Positions 34,567 to 42,447 of a DNA stretch of 44,266 nt are shown piece after piece. The notes beneath the pieces are model-generated. The model made no database searches. It saw only the letters and a list, made by a program, of their open reading frames with translations, and was not told where the DNA came from. A program made the position numbers and the translations under genes. The stretch comes from Actinomycetota bacterium. Lineage in GTDB: Bacteria > Actinomycetota > Rubrobacteria > Rubrobacterales > Rubrobacteraceae. Numbering within the stretch: the stretch's first letter is position 1; the number at the start of each line of letters is the position of its first letter. Location of the stretch: positions 1-44,266 of the forward strand of contig CADDYV010000028.1 in the NCBI GenBank assembly GCA_902810695.1, in the 5' to 3' direction.

Positions 34567-36771
34567 GTGGAAGTCCCGGTTAGGGTTTTGATCGTCGAGG
34601 ACTCTGAGGACGACACCCTGCTCTTGCTCCGGGAGTTGAGGCGCGGCGGCTACGAGCCGGTTTACGACCGGGTATACACGGCGGCAGGCATGGAAGCCGC
34701 TCTCGACGACAAAGAGTGGGACCTCGTGATCTGCGACCATTCCATGCCGGCCTTCGATTCGTCGGCGGCGCTGGAGATTTTGCGTCGGAGCAAGGGGTTG
34801 GATGTTCCGTTTATCCTCGTTTCCGGCAGGATCGGGGAGGAGGCGGCGGTCGCGGCGATGAAATCCGGCGCCAGCGACTACGTGATGAAGGAAAACCTGG
34901 CCCGCCTGGGGCCTGCCATCGAGCGCGAGTTGCGCGAGGCAGAGGAGCGGCGGGAGAGGCGGCGAGCGCAAGGGGCGCTGGAGATGTCGGAGGCACGGTT
35001 CCGCCAGATGTTCGAGCAGTCCCCGCTGGGCATCCAGATCTTCTCCCCCGACGGCCGGACCCTGCGTGTCAACCGGACCTGGGAGAAGCTCTGGGGCGTA
35101 ACACTGGACCAGATCCCAGGCTACAACGTGCTGGAGGACCCGCAGCTGGCCGAGAAGGGCATCATGCCCTACATCGAACGGGCCTTCGCCGGGGAACCGG
35201 TCGTGATCCCGCCCGTCAAGTATGAACCGGAGGAGACCATTCCGGACGTGAGCGACGTCCCCTATCGCTGGACACAGTCGTTCATCTACCCGGTGAAAGA
35301 CGCGAATGGGACCGTCCGGGAGGTCGTCCTCGTCCACCAGGACATCACCGAGCGCAGGGAGGCCGAGGAAGCCCTGCGTCAGGCGGAGGAGAAGTACCGC
35401 TCGATCTTCGAGAACGCCGTCGAGGGGATCTTCCAGACGGGTGCGGATGGCAGGGTGGTTACGGTGAACCCCGCGATGGCGCACATCCTGGGCTACGATT
35501 CTCCAGAGGAGCTCCTGGCGAACGCTCCCGACGTCAGAAAGCTCTACGTCGAGCCCGAGCGCCGGGCGGAGCTTAGAAAACGTATGCAGCAGAACGAAGC
35601 CGTATCCGGTTTCGAGAACAAGCTGTTCCGCAAGGACGGAAGCGTGGTCTGGGTTTCCATCGCTGTGCGGGCGGTGCGCGACGAGAGTGGCGAGCTTGTC
35701 GGCTACGAGGGCACGCTGGAAGACATAACCGAGCGCAAGCGGGCGGAGGAGGCGCTCCGGCGCAGCGAAGAGCTCTACCGGGCGGTTGTCGAGCAGGCAG
35801 CCGAGAACATTTTTGTAGCCGATGTCGAGACCGGACGCATCCTGGAGTCCAATGCCGCCTTCAGTCGCTCGCTGGACTATACGCCCCAGGAGTTGCGGGG
35901 ACTCACCCTCTACGATGTTATAGATCACGATCGTGCCAGCATAGAGCACAACATCCAGCGCCTCGTGAGAGAGGGCCGGATCTACATCGGAGAGAGGCGT
36001 TATCTCCGCAAGGACGGCTCGCCGGTAAATGTCGAGGTGGGGGCGAGCTTGATCTCCTATGGGGAGCGGAAAGCCATGTGCGTCGTTGCCCACGACATAA
36101 CAGAGCGTAAAAAAGCTGAGGAGGCGATGCGCAAGATCCGGTCTTCCGAACGGCATCGGATCGCCCGTGACATGCACGATGTGGTTCTGCAGGATCTCAT
36201 CTATGCCCTGCAATCGGCGCGGCTTTCTATGACAGCATCGAATGTTGAGGAGAGGGAGGATTGGCAGAGGCGGGTGATAGAGGCTCTGCAACGGGCGGTC
36301 GGGGGCTTGCGCGAAGCCGTTTACAACCTGCGGCTGGGAGAGGCACAGGGGCAATCCCTTGCTCGTTCGCTCGAGTCGCTGGTGGAGCTGAATCGCCAGA
36401 TGGTGCAGGAGCGCGAGATAGAGCTTCTCGTCGAAGAAGATTTCCCTGAGACGCTCTCCGGGAAAATCGGGATAGAGGTGCTCAGGATCGTTCAAGAGGC
36501 GCTCGCCAACGTCCGTCGTCACTCCGGTGCTAGACGCGTGGAGATCAGGGTGGGTACCGAAGGAGACAGGCTCCGAGTTGAGATCGAGGATGACGGACGG
36601 GGTCTGGGGGAAGGCGTGGTTCCCGGAATGGGCCTTACCGGGATGAGGGAGCGGGCGCGCGCCATAGGTGGAGAGCTTGAGGTCGAGGGCAGAGAGGACT
36701 CTGGGACGCGGGTTTTACTGCGGGCACCGCTGCATGCTCTGTTAGAGAAAGTGCCGCAGAGTCCCGGATAA
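34567..36771 (+). CDS. Receiver-PAS-PAS-PAS sensor kinase (DesK/NarL-partner type)
   Basis: Cytoplasmic kinase of 734 residues with no membrane segment. It has an N-terminal receiver (VLIVEDSEDDTLLLL, phospho-Asp in LVICDHSMPAFDS, Lys in DYVMKENL). Three PAS domains follow (about 135-275, 275-400 and 400-520), each ending in a PAC-like DITER(K/R) motif. HisKA_3 has the phospho-His in SERHRIARDMHDVVLQDLIY. The HATPase has VQEALANVRRHSGAR, EDDGRGLGEG and GMGLTGMRERARAIGG. This class phosphorylates LuxR-type regulators, and one follows 18 bases downstream. GTG start with GGAGGGG. The N-terminal receiver suggests input from another kinase, making it a hybrid node. Confidence 0.94.
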   Translation: MEVPVRVLIVEDSEDDTLLLLRELRRGGYEPVYDRVYTAAGMEAALDDKEWDLVICDHSMPAFDSSAALEILRRSKGLDVPFILVSGRIGEEAAVAAMKSGASDYVMKENLARLGPAIERELREAEERRERRRAQGALEMSEARFRQMFEQSPLGIQIFSPDGRTLRVNRTWEKLWGVTLDQIPGYNVLEDPQLAEKGIMPYIERAFAGEPVVIPPVKYEPEETIPDVSDVPYRWTQSFIYPVKDANGTVREVVLVHQDITERREAEEALRQAEEKYRSIFENAVEGIFQTGADGRVVTVNPAMAHILGYDSPEELLANAPDVRKLYVEPERRAELRKRMQQNEAVSGFENKLFRKDGSVVWVSIAVRAVRDESGELVGYEGTLEDITERKRAEEALRRSEELYRAVVEQAAENIFVADVETGRILESNAAFSRSLDYTPQELRGLTLYDVIDHDRASIEHNIQRLVREGRIYIGERRYLRKDGSPVNVEVGASLISYGERKAMCVVAHDITERKKAEEAMRKIRSSERHRIARDMHDVVLQDLIYALQSARLSMTASNVEEREDWQRRVIEALQRAVGGLREAVYNLRLGEAQGQSLARSLESLVELNRQMVQEREIELLVEEDFPETLSGKIGIEVLRIVQEALANVRRHSGARRVEIRVGTEGDRLRVEIEDDGRGLGEGVVPGMGLTGMRERARAIGGELEVEGREDSGTRVLLRAPLHALLEKVPQSPG

Positions 36772-36789
36772 TTTGAGGGGGCCATCAAG

Positions 36790-37485
36790 ATGTCGGAGAG
36801 ATCAGGCTCCGGGGAGAGAGAGCAAACGAACAGGATACTGCTTGTCGAAGACCACAGATCCTTTCGCCAGATGCTCGCGTACGTGCTGGAAAGAGAGCCG
36901 GAGTTCGAGGTTATCGCACAGGCGGGCTCCCTCTCGGAGGCGCGCCAGCTACCAGAGGAATCCAAAAACAGGGTGGATCTGGCCGTCTTAGATCTCACCT
37001 TGCCTGATGGAGAGGGTACGGAGCTTATCGGCGAGTTGCGGAGTGGCAACCCGCACTTCGCGGCGCTGGTGTTGACGGCGAGCCTGGACCGCTCTGAGGT
37101 AGCGCGGGCGGTCGAGGCGGGTGCGGCGGGGGTGTTGCACAAGTCGGCGGGCATCGAGGAGATCATCAGCGGGGTCCACAGAACCCTTGCGGGCGAAAGC
37201 CTGCTCTCGCCGGAAGAGATTTCGGCCTTGCTCGATCTGGCCGTGCGCGACCGGAAGCAGGAACACGAGACGCGGGATGGCATAGAGCGTCTTACCAGGC
37301 GCGAGAAGCAGATACTCCAGGCGCTGGCCGAAGGTTTGAATGGCAGGGAGATCGCCCACCGCCTGGGCATCTCCGCCGAGACCGAGCGCAGCCACATGGT
37401 CAACATCTTCAGCAAACTCGGCGCCAACTCGCGCCTGCAGGCGCTCGTGCTGGCCGCCCGCTACGGAATTGTCAAGCTGCGCTAG
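36790..37485 (+). CDS. NarL/LuxR-family response regulator
   Basis: 231 residues. Receiver with ILLVEDHRSFRQML, phospho-Asp in LAVLDLTLPDGEG, switch Thr in LVLTAS and Lys in VLHKSAG. The C-terminal LuxR HTH is LTRREKQILQALAEGLNGREI, then HRLGISAETERSHM and IFSKLGANSRLQALVLA. It is the cognate partner of the DesK-type kinase 18 bases upstream and the only two-component regulator in the window with a DNA-binding domain. It is therefore the best local candidate to bind the CAWWTGGG element at 26.5 and 34.2-34.4 kb. Its gene is convergent with dapF, with only 5 bases between stops. Confidence 0.94.
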   Translation: MSERSGSGEREQTNRILLVEDHRSFRQMLAYVLEREPEFEVIAQAGSLSEARQLPEESKNRVDLAVLDLTLPDGEGTELIGELRSGNPHFAALVLTASLDRSEVARAVEAGAAGVLHKSAGIEEIISGVHRTLAGESLLSPEEISALLDLAVRDRKQEHETRDGIERLTRREKQILQALAEGLNGREIAHRLGISAETERSHMVNIFSKLGANSRLQALVLAARYGIVKLR

Positions 37486-37490
37486 CGAAC

Positions 37491-38267
37491 TCAGCCGAGG
37501 AAATTTCCCTCGCAGATATACTCCGCGGGACCGCTCATGTAGACCGGCTCTTTCCCCCCGGCCCATTCTACCCCGACCACGCCGCCATCCAGACGAACGT
37601 CGAGAGAGCCTTCGGCAAGACCGCGCTTTATTGCCGCCACCGCCGCGGCGCAGGAGCCAGAGCCGGAAGCGAGTGTTTCACCCGCACCGCGTTCCCAGAT
37701 TCTCATCCGCACGTTGCGCGTGTCCAAGACGTAGACGAACTCCACGTTCGTCCCTCCGGGGAAGAAGGGATTTTTCTCCACACGCGGCCCCACGGAGCGC
37801 AGATCCAACCTCTCCACCTCTTCCTCGGAGAGGAACGTAACGGCGTGCGGATTGCCCATCGAGACGCACAGGAAGGAGAAGCCGTAAAGCTCGACCTCCG
37901 GCCCGAACTCCGGGGAGCCCATGTCCACCCGTGAGGAGCCGTCCCCGTGCAGGGTTATTTTCTTGATGCCGGCTCCCGTCTCGATGGTTATGGCATCTTC
38001 GCTCACGAGCCCGCGGTCTCTCGCGTACCGGGCGAGGCAGCGGATGCCGTTGCCGCACATCTCCGAGGGCGAGCCGTCGGAGTTCAGGTAGATCATCTTG
38101 AGGTCCGCCGACTTCGAGAGAGCCGGAACCAGTATCCCGTCCGCCCCGACACCGAAATGCCTCTCGCATATCCGCCGGGTGAGATCACGGAGATCCAGCC
38201 CCTCTACCTCTTTGGGGTCGAGGATCACGAAGTCGTTGCCAGCACCGTGCATCTTGATAAAGCGCAT
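37491..38267 (-). CDS. dapF: Diaminopimelate epimerase
   Basis: Interconverts LL- and meso-diaminopimelate for lysine and peptidoglycan synthesis. It has 258 residues, slightly shorter than E. coli (274). Both catalytic cysteines are visible, in EMCGNGIRCLARY and in SGSGSCAAAVAA. Other landmarks are MHGAGNDFVILD at the N terminus, MGNPHAVTF and GTNVEFVYV. It is a stand-alone gene, convergent with the NarL-type regulator and divergent from the F420-dependent oxidoreductase. It draws on the same aspartate pathway encoded at 18.8-23.2 kb but is not in that operon. Confidence 0.96.
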   Translation of the reverse strand: MRFIKMHGAGNDFVILDPKEVEGLDLRDLTRRICERHFGVGADGILVPALSKSADLKMIYLNSDGSPSEMCGNGIRCLARYARDRGLVSEDAITIETGAGIKKITLHGDGSSRVDMGSPEFGPEVELYGFSFLCVSMGNPHAVTFLSEEEVERLDLRSVGPRVEKNPFFPGGTNVEFVYVLDTRNVRMRIWERGAGETLASGSGSCAAAVAAIKRGLAEGSLDVRLDGGVVGVEWAGGKEPVYMSGPAEYICEGNFLG

Positions 38268-38386
38268 GATTTGCTAACTACGGAACCTGGGTCTCCGGTT
38301 GTCTCTGGCCTGCCGCCCGCGTATTTTATCGCTTTCGATCCTGGCTGTTCGCGCGGGCTGCAGCCCTTCTGAAATTCCGTCCATCA

Positions 38387-38392
38387 TATAAT
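38387..38392 (+). promoter_or_regulatory. -10 element before the F420 oxidoreductase gene
   Basis: Perfect TATAAT, 39 bases before the start, with no convincing -35. A strong ribosome site (GAAGGAGG) follows before the ATG. Confidence 0.4.
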
Positions 38393-38430
38393 GAGCGATT
38401 ACGGATAGCGCATCTATCGAAGGAGGCTGC

Positions 38431-39441
38431 ATGGAGACCACCGGCACGGTCGGTTACGCGGCGATGTTCGAGCAATTTCATCCCACGGATCTCATAAAGT
38501 GGTGCAAACAGGCCGAGGAGGCGGGCTTTACCTCGGTGATGGCCTCGGATCACTTTCACCCCTGGACTCCCGAGCAGGGACAGAGCGCGTTCGTGTGGTC
38601 GTGGATGGGGGCTCTTGGCGCGCAGACGAACCTCCGCTTCGGGACCGGCGTTACCCCGCCCGGCTTCCGCTACCACCCGGCGATCATCGCCCAGGGAGCC
38701 GCGACTCTGGAGGCGATGTATCCGGGCCGCTTCTGGCTCGGCCTGGGAGCGGGGGAGGCCCTGAACGAGCACATCGTTGGCAACTACTGGCCCGAGGCTC
38801 CCACCCGCCTGCGGATACTGATGGAGTCCATCGAGGTCATCCGCGAGCTGTTCAGCGGCAAGAAGGTCAAATATTCCGGCGAACACATAAAGCTGGAGAG
38901 CGCGAAGCTCTACACCCTACCCGATACTCCGCCCCCGATCTACGTCGCCACCGCGGGACCGCTGATGAGCAAGCGTACCGGGCGGCTGTGCGATGGGATC
39001 ATCACCGTCGGGGCCGCCGACGAGAAGATCAAGATGCTCATGAGCCGCTTCGAAGAGGGCGCGCGCCAGGCGGACAAGGACCCCGCGAAGATGCCGCGTA
39101 TCCTGCAGCTTCACGTCTCCTGGGCTGAGAACCAGCAGCAGGCCGAAGAGCAGGCCGTCGAAGAGTGGCCCAACGGCGGGATGCCCTTCCCCAAGGCCGA
39201 CATCCGCAACCCCGAGGATTTCCAGGCGATGGCAAACCAGGTCAGCGTCGAGAACTTCAAAAACCGCGTCCTGATGAGCGCGGACCTCGACGAGCACCTG
39301 GAGCACATCCAGCACTACGTGGACCTGGGCTTCGACGAGGTCTACATCCACAACGTCGGGCGCAACCAGGAAGAGTTCATCCGTGCCTACGGGGAGCGTG
39401 TGATCCCCAAGCTCCGCTGGCCTACAGAGGTCGGGGATTAG
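38431..39441 (+). CDS. F420-dependent LLM-class oxidoreductase (FGD-like)
   Basis: Luciferase-like TIM-barrel hydride transferase, 336 residues, the same length as mycobacterial F420-dependent glucose-6-phosphate dehydrogenase. Landmarks are TSVMASDHFHPWTPEQG (the SDHF/QPW region of FGD), FGTGVTPPGFRYHPAIIAQ, FWLGLGAGEALNEHIVG and PPPIYVATAGP. The match places it in the G6P-dehydrogenase-like subfamily. Whether glucose-6-phosphate is the substrate is not certain from the sequence. Its presence implies that the organism makes coenzyme F420. Single gene with its own -10. Confidence 0.9.
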   Translation: METTGTVGYAAMFEQFHPTDLIKWCKQAEEAGFTSVMASDHFHPWTPEQGQSAFVWSWMGALGAQTNLRFGTGVTPPGFRYHPAIIAQGAATLEAMYPGRFWLGLGAGEALNEHIVGNYWPEAPTRLRILMESIEVIRELFSGKKVKYSGEHIKLESAKLYTLPDTPPPIYVATAGPLMSKRTGRLCDGIITVGAADEKIKMLMSRFEEGARQADKDPAKMPRILQLHVSWAENQQQAEEQAVEEWPNGGMPFPKADIRNPEDFQAMANQVSVENFKNRVLMSADLDEHLEHIQHYVDLGFDEVYIHNVGRNQEEFIRAYGERVIPKLRWPTEVGD

Positions 39442-39550
39442 AAAGCTGTCCGAGGAGAGGCACGCTCCGCGCTAGTGGGTTCCCCCAGCCTTGCCAAAAA
39501 GAGGGACCCGGCGCGGTTGCCTTGCCTTCGACGAGGTAGAGAGGAGGCTT

Positions 39551-39584
39551 GTGGAAGCGCACGGTTTTCATCATGCGCTTCCAC
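39551..39584. terminator. Perfect inverted repeat between convergent genes
   Basis: gtggaagcgca / tgcgcttccac (11 bp) with a 12-base loop. The stop codon of the minus-strand gene (39571-39573) lies in the loop. No U-tract on either side; probably a bidirectional transcription end. Confidence 0.55.
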
Positions 39585-39945
39585 CGCGCAGCTTCGCTCC
39601 GCCGTTCGGACGGGGTGGCAGTCCATACTCCCTGAGTTGCCTGTCGTTCGCTTTCAAAGGATCAAAGCCCGCCGGCGGCACCTTATAGACGGTCTTCGCG
39701 CCCTCGACGTTGTAGATGTACTCCTTCCCTCCATCGGGGAGTCTCTTTACGGCCCGGCGCGGGAAGGCATGGAACCCGCAACGCTTCAACTTGCTCATCG
39801 AGGACTTGTAGGGATCAACCCAGAGGCCGCACGCCTGTAAATTCGTCGAGCCGCGAACACCGGTTTGGGCTGCCGAGATCGCCGGTAGGGCTACAACCGC
39901 AGCGAGCACGACGACAACCACCAGCGTTACCCATCTCCCGAACAT
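39571..39945 (-). CDS. Small secreted protein of unknown function
   Basis: 124 residues with a clear signal peptide (VTLVVVVVLAAVVALPAISAAQ, probably cut after SAAQ or nearby). The mature part has two cysteines (LQACGLW, LKRCGFH) and ends with VPPAGFDPLKANDRQLREYG followed by LPPRP. A PP-GFDPL-x-A-x-x-x-x-L-x-x-YG-PPRP segment is reminiscent of the N-terminal region of some secreted G1-like glutamic peptidases, but here the chain stops just after it. It could be a free-standing version or a truncated remnant; no continuing peptidase frame is visible downstream. ATG start with GGAGGGGGG. Confidence 0.65.
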   Translation of the reverse strand: MFGRWVTLVVVVVLAAVVALPAISAAQTGVRGSTNLQACGLWVDPYKSSMSKLKRCGFHAFPRRAVKRLPDGGKEYIYNVEGAKTVYKVPPAGFDPLKANDRQLREYGLPPRPNGGAKLRGGSA

Positions 39946-40015
39946 GATCCCCCCTCCGTATTTCTAATGCGGCTTTACAAAACTTCTATCCCTCTCACAT
40001 GAGTGGTAGTGTCGT

Positions 40016-40522
40016 TTACGGGCGGTGGCGTTTCCTCGGAGCGTGTTCGTGGACAGACATGGAGGCTTCTACCGACCCGTGGTGTGCCGAGATTATTCGT
40101 ATCTGTTGCTTTATGAACCACCGCTGCCGGCTGCCTCTCGGAAACTGCCCGTAGAGTGCGCTAAGCCGTTCGCCTTCCTCGTTCAGTTCGCGTAACAGGG
40201 AATCGAGTCGCTCCCGGGGGGCATTTTCCAGAACTCGTTCAAACTCATCCTCCGGAACGGAGAGCGCCCACTCTAACGTCAGGGGAGCCGAGGTTTCATT
40301 CCTCATCCCGCCTACGAGCGGGTTTATCAGCTCCTGAGAGTCCACGTCAAGCGCCGCAGCCAGCTTGCGGACGGTACTGAAGTGCGGGTTCGAGATCCTG
40401 CCACTCTCGATCCCGGAGACGGTCGTCGGGCTGACGCCAGCCTCCTTGGCCAGCTTCCCCTGAGTCCACATCCGCCGTTCCCGAACATTCAACAAGTTTT
40501 TGCCTATGTCGGTTCTCGCCAT
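40016..40522 (-). CDS. XRE-family transcriptional regulator
   Basis: 168 residues. The N-terminal helix-turn-helix (residues about 7-65) contains TQGKLAKEAGVSPTTVSGIE and then SGRISNPHFSTVRKLAAAL, a classical Cro/CI-type domain. The C-terminal half is charged and helical with no recognised ligand or peptidase domain (no LexA-type cleavage site). ATG start with GAGAGGAA. Divergent from hsp20 across a 150-base gap, so it may control itself and the chaperone gene; the shared gap carries GCTTACA/TGTAAGC arms. Confidence 0.87.
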   Translation of the reverse strand: MARTDIGKNLLNVRERRMWTQGKLAKEAGVSPTTVSGIESGRISNPHFSTVRKLAAALDVDSQELINPLVGGMRNETSAPLTLEWALSVPEDEFERVLENAPRERLDSLLRELNEEGERLSALYGQFPRGSRQRWFIKQQIRIISAHHGSVEASMSVHEHAPRKRHRP

Positions 40523-40608
40523 TTATTCCTCTCTAGCTTCGCTTACAATAATGTAACACAAAAACCGCAAATTTTTGGCGCAAGGGCAAGAATTCTGTTA
40601 AAAACCTG

Positions 40609-40636
40609 TTGACAAGCTGTGTTGGGTTGTTAGAAT
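40609..40636 (+). promoter_or_regulatory. Strong promoter of hsp20
   Basis: Perfect TTGACA (40609-40614), 16-base spacer, TAGAAT (40631-40636). The start is expected near 40643, with GGAGG then 9 bases before the ATG. Confidence 0.7.
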
Positions 40637-40673
40637 TTTGATGTAAGCAGGAGTAGAAAAGGAGGTCGTTAGT

Positions 40674-41126
40674 ATGCTGAGTCCGTTCAGAGGTTTCATG
40701 GATCTGCAGAGTGAGATGGATCGGATGTTCGATGAAGCGTTTGGCAATCTGACTCGCCGGGGCGAGCGGCGCAGGACGCAGGGCGTCTGGGCACCCGCGA
40801 TGGACATGCTCTCCGAGGATGGAGACCTGGTGATCCGGGCCGAGCTGCCGGGCGTGAAGAGGGAGGATGTGGACATCTCGCTCTCGAACGGGGTGTTGAC
40901 CATCTCTGGCAGCACGAAGGCCGAGCGCGAGGAGAAGAGCGGTGGCTACTACCTGCGCGAGCGTAGGAGTGGGTCCTTCAGGCGGAGTGTTACGCTGCCG
41001 GAGGGTGTAGACGAGAGCAAAGTCAAGGCTCGCTTTGAGGATGGCGTGCTCGAGGTCAGAGTACAGGGCGCTGCCGTGATCGAGGAGCCCAAGCGGATAC
41101 AGATCGAAGGCCCCGACAACGAGTAA
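40674..41126 (+). CDS. hsp20: Small heat-shock protein (Hsp20/alpha-crystallin)
   Basis: ATP-independent holdase chaperone of 150 residues. The N-terminal arm (SPFRGFMDLQSEMDRMFDEA) is typical of bacterial class A sHSPs. The alpha-crystallin domain runs from about residue 42 (VIRAELPGVKREDVDISLSN, GVLTISG) to FRRSVTLPEGVDESKVKARF and EDGVLEVRV. The C-terminal IxI anchor is RIQIEG. It is transcribed alone from a near-consensus promoter and ends at a strong terminator. No HAIR (HspR) repeat is visible; the divergent XRE gene is the nearest candidate regulator. Confidence 0.95.
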   Translation: MLSPFRGFMDLQSEMDRMFDEAFGNLTRRGERRRTQGVWAPAMDMLSEDGDLVIRAELPGVKREDVDISLSNGVLTISGSTKAEREEKSGGYYLRERRSGSFRRSVTLPEGVDESKVKARFEDGVLEVRVQGAAVIEEPKRIQIEGPDNE

Positions 41127-41145
41127 CGAAGCATAATCGAACACA

Positions 41146-41182
41146 GAGAGGAGCCGGACAAGTTCCGGCTCCTCTCGTTTTT
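41146..41182 (+). terminator. hsp20 terminator
   Basis: 13-bp perfect stem gagaggagccgga / tccggctcctctc, 5-base loop, then gttttt. Confidence 0.88.
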
Positions 41183-41186
41183 AGAG

Positions 41187-41225
41187 CAAGAAAAAGGCCG
41201 CCTGAGGAGGGGACGGGCGGCCTTT
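41187..41225 (-). terminator. Terminator of the NlpC/P60 gene
   Basis: Stem aaaggccgcc / ggcggccttt (10 bp, 13-base loop). On the minus strand it runs into TTCTTGC. It stands back to back with the hsp20 terminator. Confidence 0.75.
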
Positions 41226-41252
41226 CTGGTGTTTGATCAGCTTTTGGAACTT

Positions 41253-41699
41253 TTAGAGGACGCTCTTGTACCCGTCAACGTAGCTCGGGATGATCGGGTC
41301 ATAACGCACTGTGGTGCCGGGGTACGGAGCGTCTATCATGTAGCCGTCGCCGGTTGCGATCCCGACGTGCGACGCGAAGCCGTAGCCGTAGTCGCTGAAG
41401 ACGAGATCCCCCGGAGCCGGACTGTACACCGGCGTTCCGTAGGAGTACATGGAGTACGAGCTATGCGGCAGGTATATCCCGAGGTCCGCGAAGACTGCCA
41501 CAACAAGGCCCGAGCAGTCAACGCCCGCCCTCGAAGCGCCGCCGTACACGTAGGGAACACCGAGATAACTCTGGGCGTCGGAGACTACCGCGCTGCCGGA
41601 CGCCGTCTGGGCCTCAGCCGGCTTTGCGGAAATCGCCGCGATCGAAGCGACCAGCGCAACCACCACTAGCATCAGGCCCAACCTTACCTTTACGGACAA
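41253..41699 (-). CDS. Secreted NlpC/P60 peptidoglycan endopeptidase
   Basis: 148 residues. A signal peptide (GLMLVVVALVASIAAISAKPAEA) is followed by a bare NlpC/P60 domain. The catalytic Cys is in AGVDCSGLVVAVF, the His in FASHVGIATG, and the third polar residue is probably the Asp in MIDAPYPG. DAQSYLGVPYVYGG and YSPAPGDLVFS are classic. It cleaves stem-peptide bonds in peptidoglycan; no SH3, LysM or other anchor domain is present. The start is a TTG with GAGGAGG 9 bases upstream. Its leader contains overlapping hairpins (41739-41777). Confidence 0.92.
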   Translation of the reverse strand: MSVKVRLGLMLVVVALVASIAAISAKPAEAQTASGSAVVSDAQSYLGVPYVYGGASRAGVDCSGLVVAVFADLGIYLPHSSYSMYSYGTPVYSPAPGDLVFSDYGYGFASHVGIATGDGYMIDAPYPGTTVRYDPIIPSYVDGYKSVL

Positions 41700-41738
41700 A
41701 AGAAATGTCCTCCTCTCTGCCGTAGACTACAACCCAAA

Positions 41739-41777
41739 GGGCTCTCTTCTGCTTTTGCGAGAGGAGCCCCCCTCCTC
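41739..41777 (-). promoter_or_regulatory. Mutually exclusive hairpins in the NlpC/P60 leader
   Basis: Hairpin 1, gaggag-N5-ctcctc (41761-41777), and hairpin 2, gggctctc with gagaggagccc (41739-41769), share bases and cannot form together. This resembles an attenuator. It matches no riboswitch class I recognise; the ydaO consensus was looked for and is not there. Confidence 0.4.
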
Positions 41778-41910
41778 GTAAGCCGTCGGGAAGGGTAACG
41801 ATGTTGAAATATGAACGCAACCTTTCCTTAACCAGTTCGTAACAGCACGAAATTCCGCATTCAGCATAGAAATGGGCAAAATTGGGTTTTGTTCGGGAAG
41901 GAGTATTTTA

Positions 41911-41958
41911 ATGTTTCTTAATATTGTTGCGGGTATTGGAGGGTTTCAGTGGGTGTGA
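41911..41958 (+). CDS. Possible 15-residue hydrophobic peptide
   Basis: ATG preceded at good spacing by GGAAGGAG, reading MFLNIVAGIGGFQWV then TGA. It is in a 490-base gap otherwise without a gene on the plus strand. No promoter is evident. The ribosome site is the only support. Confidence 0.2.
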   Translation: MFLNIVAGIGGFQWV

Positions 41959-42037
41959 CGGAGACGCGGGGGTTAAACGCTTTGGACAGCGATGCTATGT
42001 ATGGCTTGCGGATATTTCGGGAAGATGGGCGAAAAGA

Positions 42038-42065
42038 GCGGCTCCTCGTGATCACGAGGAGCCGC
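42038..42065 (-). terminator. 28-bp perfect palindrome, terminator of the GlsB-type gene
   Basis: gcggctcctcgtga followed immediately by its exact reverse complement. On the minus strand it is followed by tcttttc, fitting termination about 120 bases after the GlsB-type stop. Confidence 0.6.
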
Positions 42066-42186
42066 ACCTTGCTACTCCGGACTACTTATAACGAGGTTGG
42101 GGTAATTGTTGCTGTTATGCTGCTATGACTCCTTCGTTCGACTGGCGAGCGATTCCCGGCTGGGGTTCGCGTGTCGGCGGTGCTTC

Positions 42187-42447
42187 TCACACCCTCCTGC
42201 GGCTGGCGAACACCCGGTAGATCAACAGCAGGATGATCGCCCCTATGATGGCCACGATGATAGAGGGAATGTTGACCCCTGTTACCGAAAGACCGACAAG
42301 CCTGCTCATGATGAATCCGCCTATCAGGGCGCCTACTATCCCGATGATGATCGTCAGGATGATCCCACCAGGGTCCCGCCCCGGCAGGATCAGCTTCGCC
42401 ACAACCCCTGCGATCAAGCCGAGGATTATCCAGGCGATGATGCTCAT
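42187..42447 (-). CDS. GlsB/YeaQ/YmgE-family membrane protein
   Basis: 86 residues with three hydrophobic segments: IAWIILGLIAGVVAKLI, the central GGIILTIIIGIVGALIGGFI and IPSIIVAIIGAIILLLIY, then a short basic tail. The family signature GLIAGVVAKLILPGRDPGG is present. These are called transglycosylase-associated proteins and are linked to stress responses, but their function is unproven. The ATG at 42447 has GAGAGGAG upstream; the longer upstream frame lacks support. Confidence 0.9.
   Translation of the reverse strand: MSIIAWIILGLIAGVVAKLILPGRDPGGIILTIIIGIVGALIGGFIMSRLVGLSVTGVNIPSIIVAIIGAIILLLIYRVFASRRRV

Noticed and set aside
40523-40673. HspR/HAIR operator before hsp20
   Set aside because: No CTTGAGT-N7-ACTCAAG repeat is present in the gap.
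41700-41820. c-di-AMP (ydaO) riboswitch before the NlpC/P60 gene
   Set aside because: The conserved core segments of that class could not be found in the leader.
41869-41884. A possible fourth copy of the CAWWTGGG element upstream of the NlpC/P60 gene (gaaatgggcaaaattg)
   Set aside because: Matches only part of the motif, and no convincing -10 lies at the 28-29-base position.
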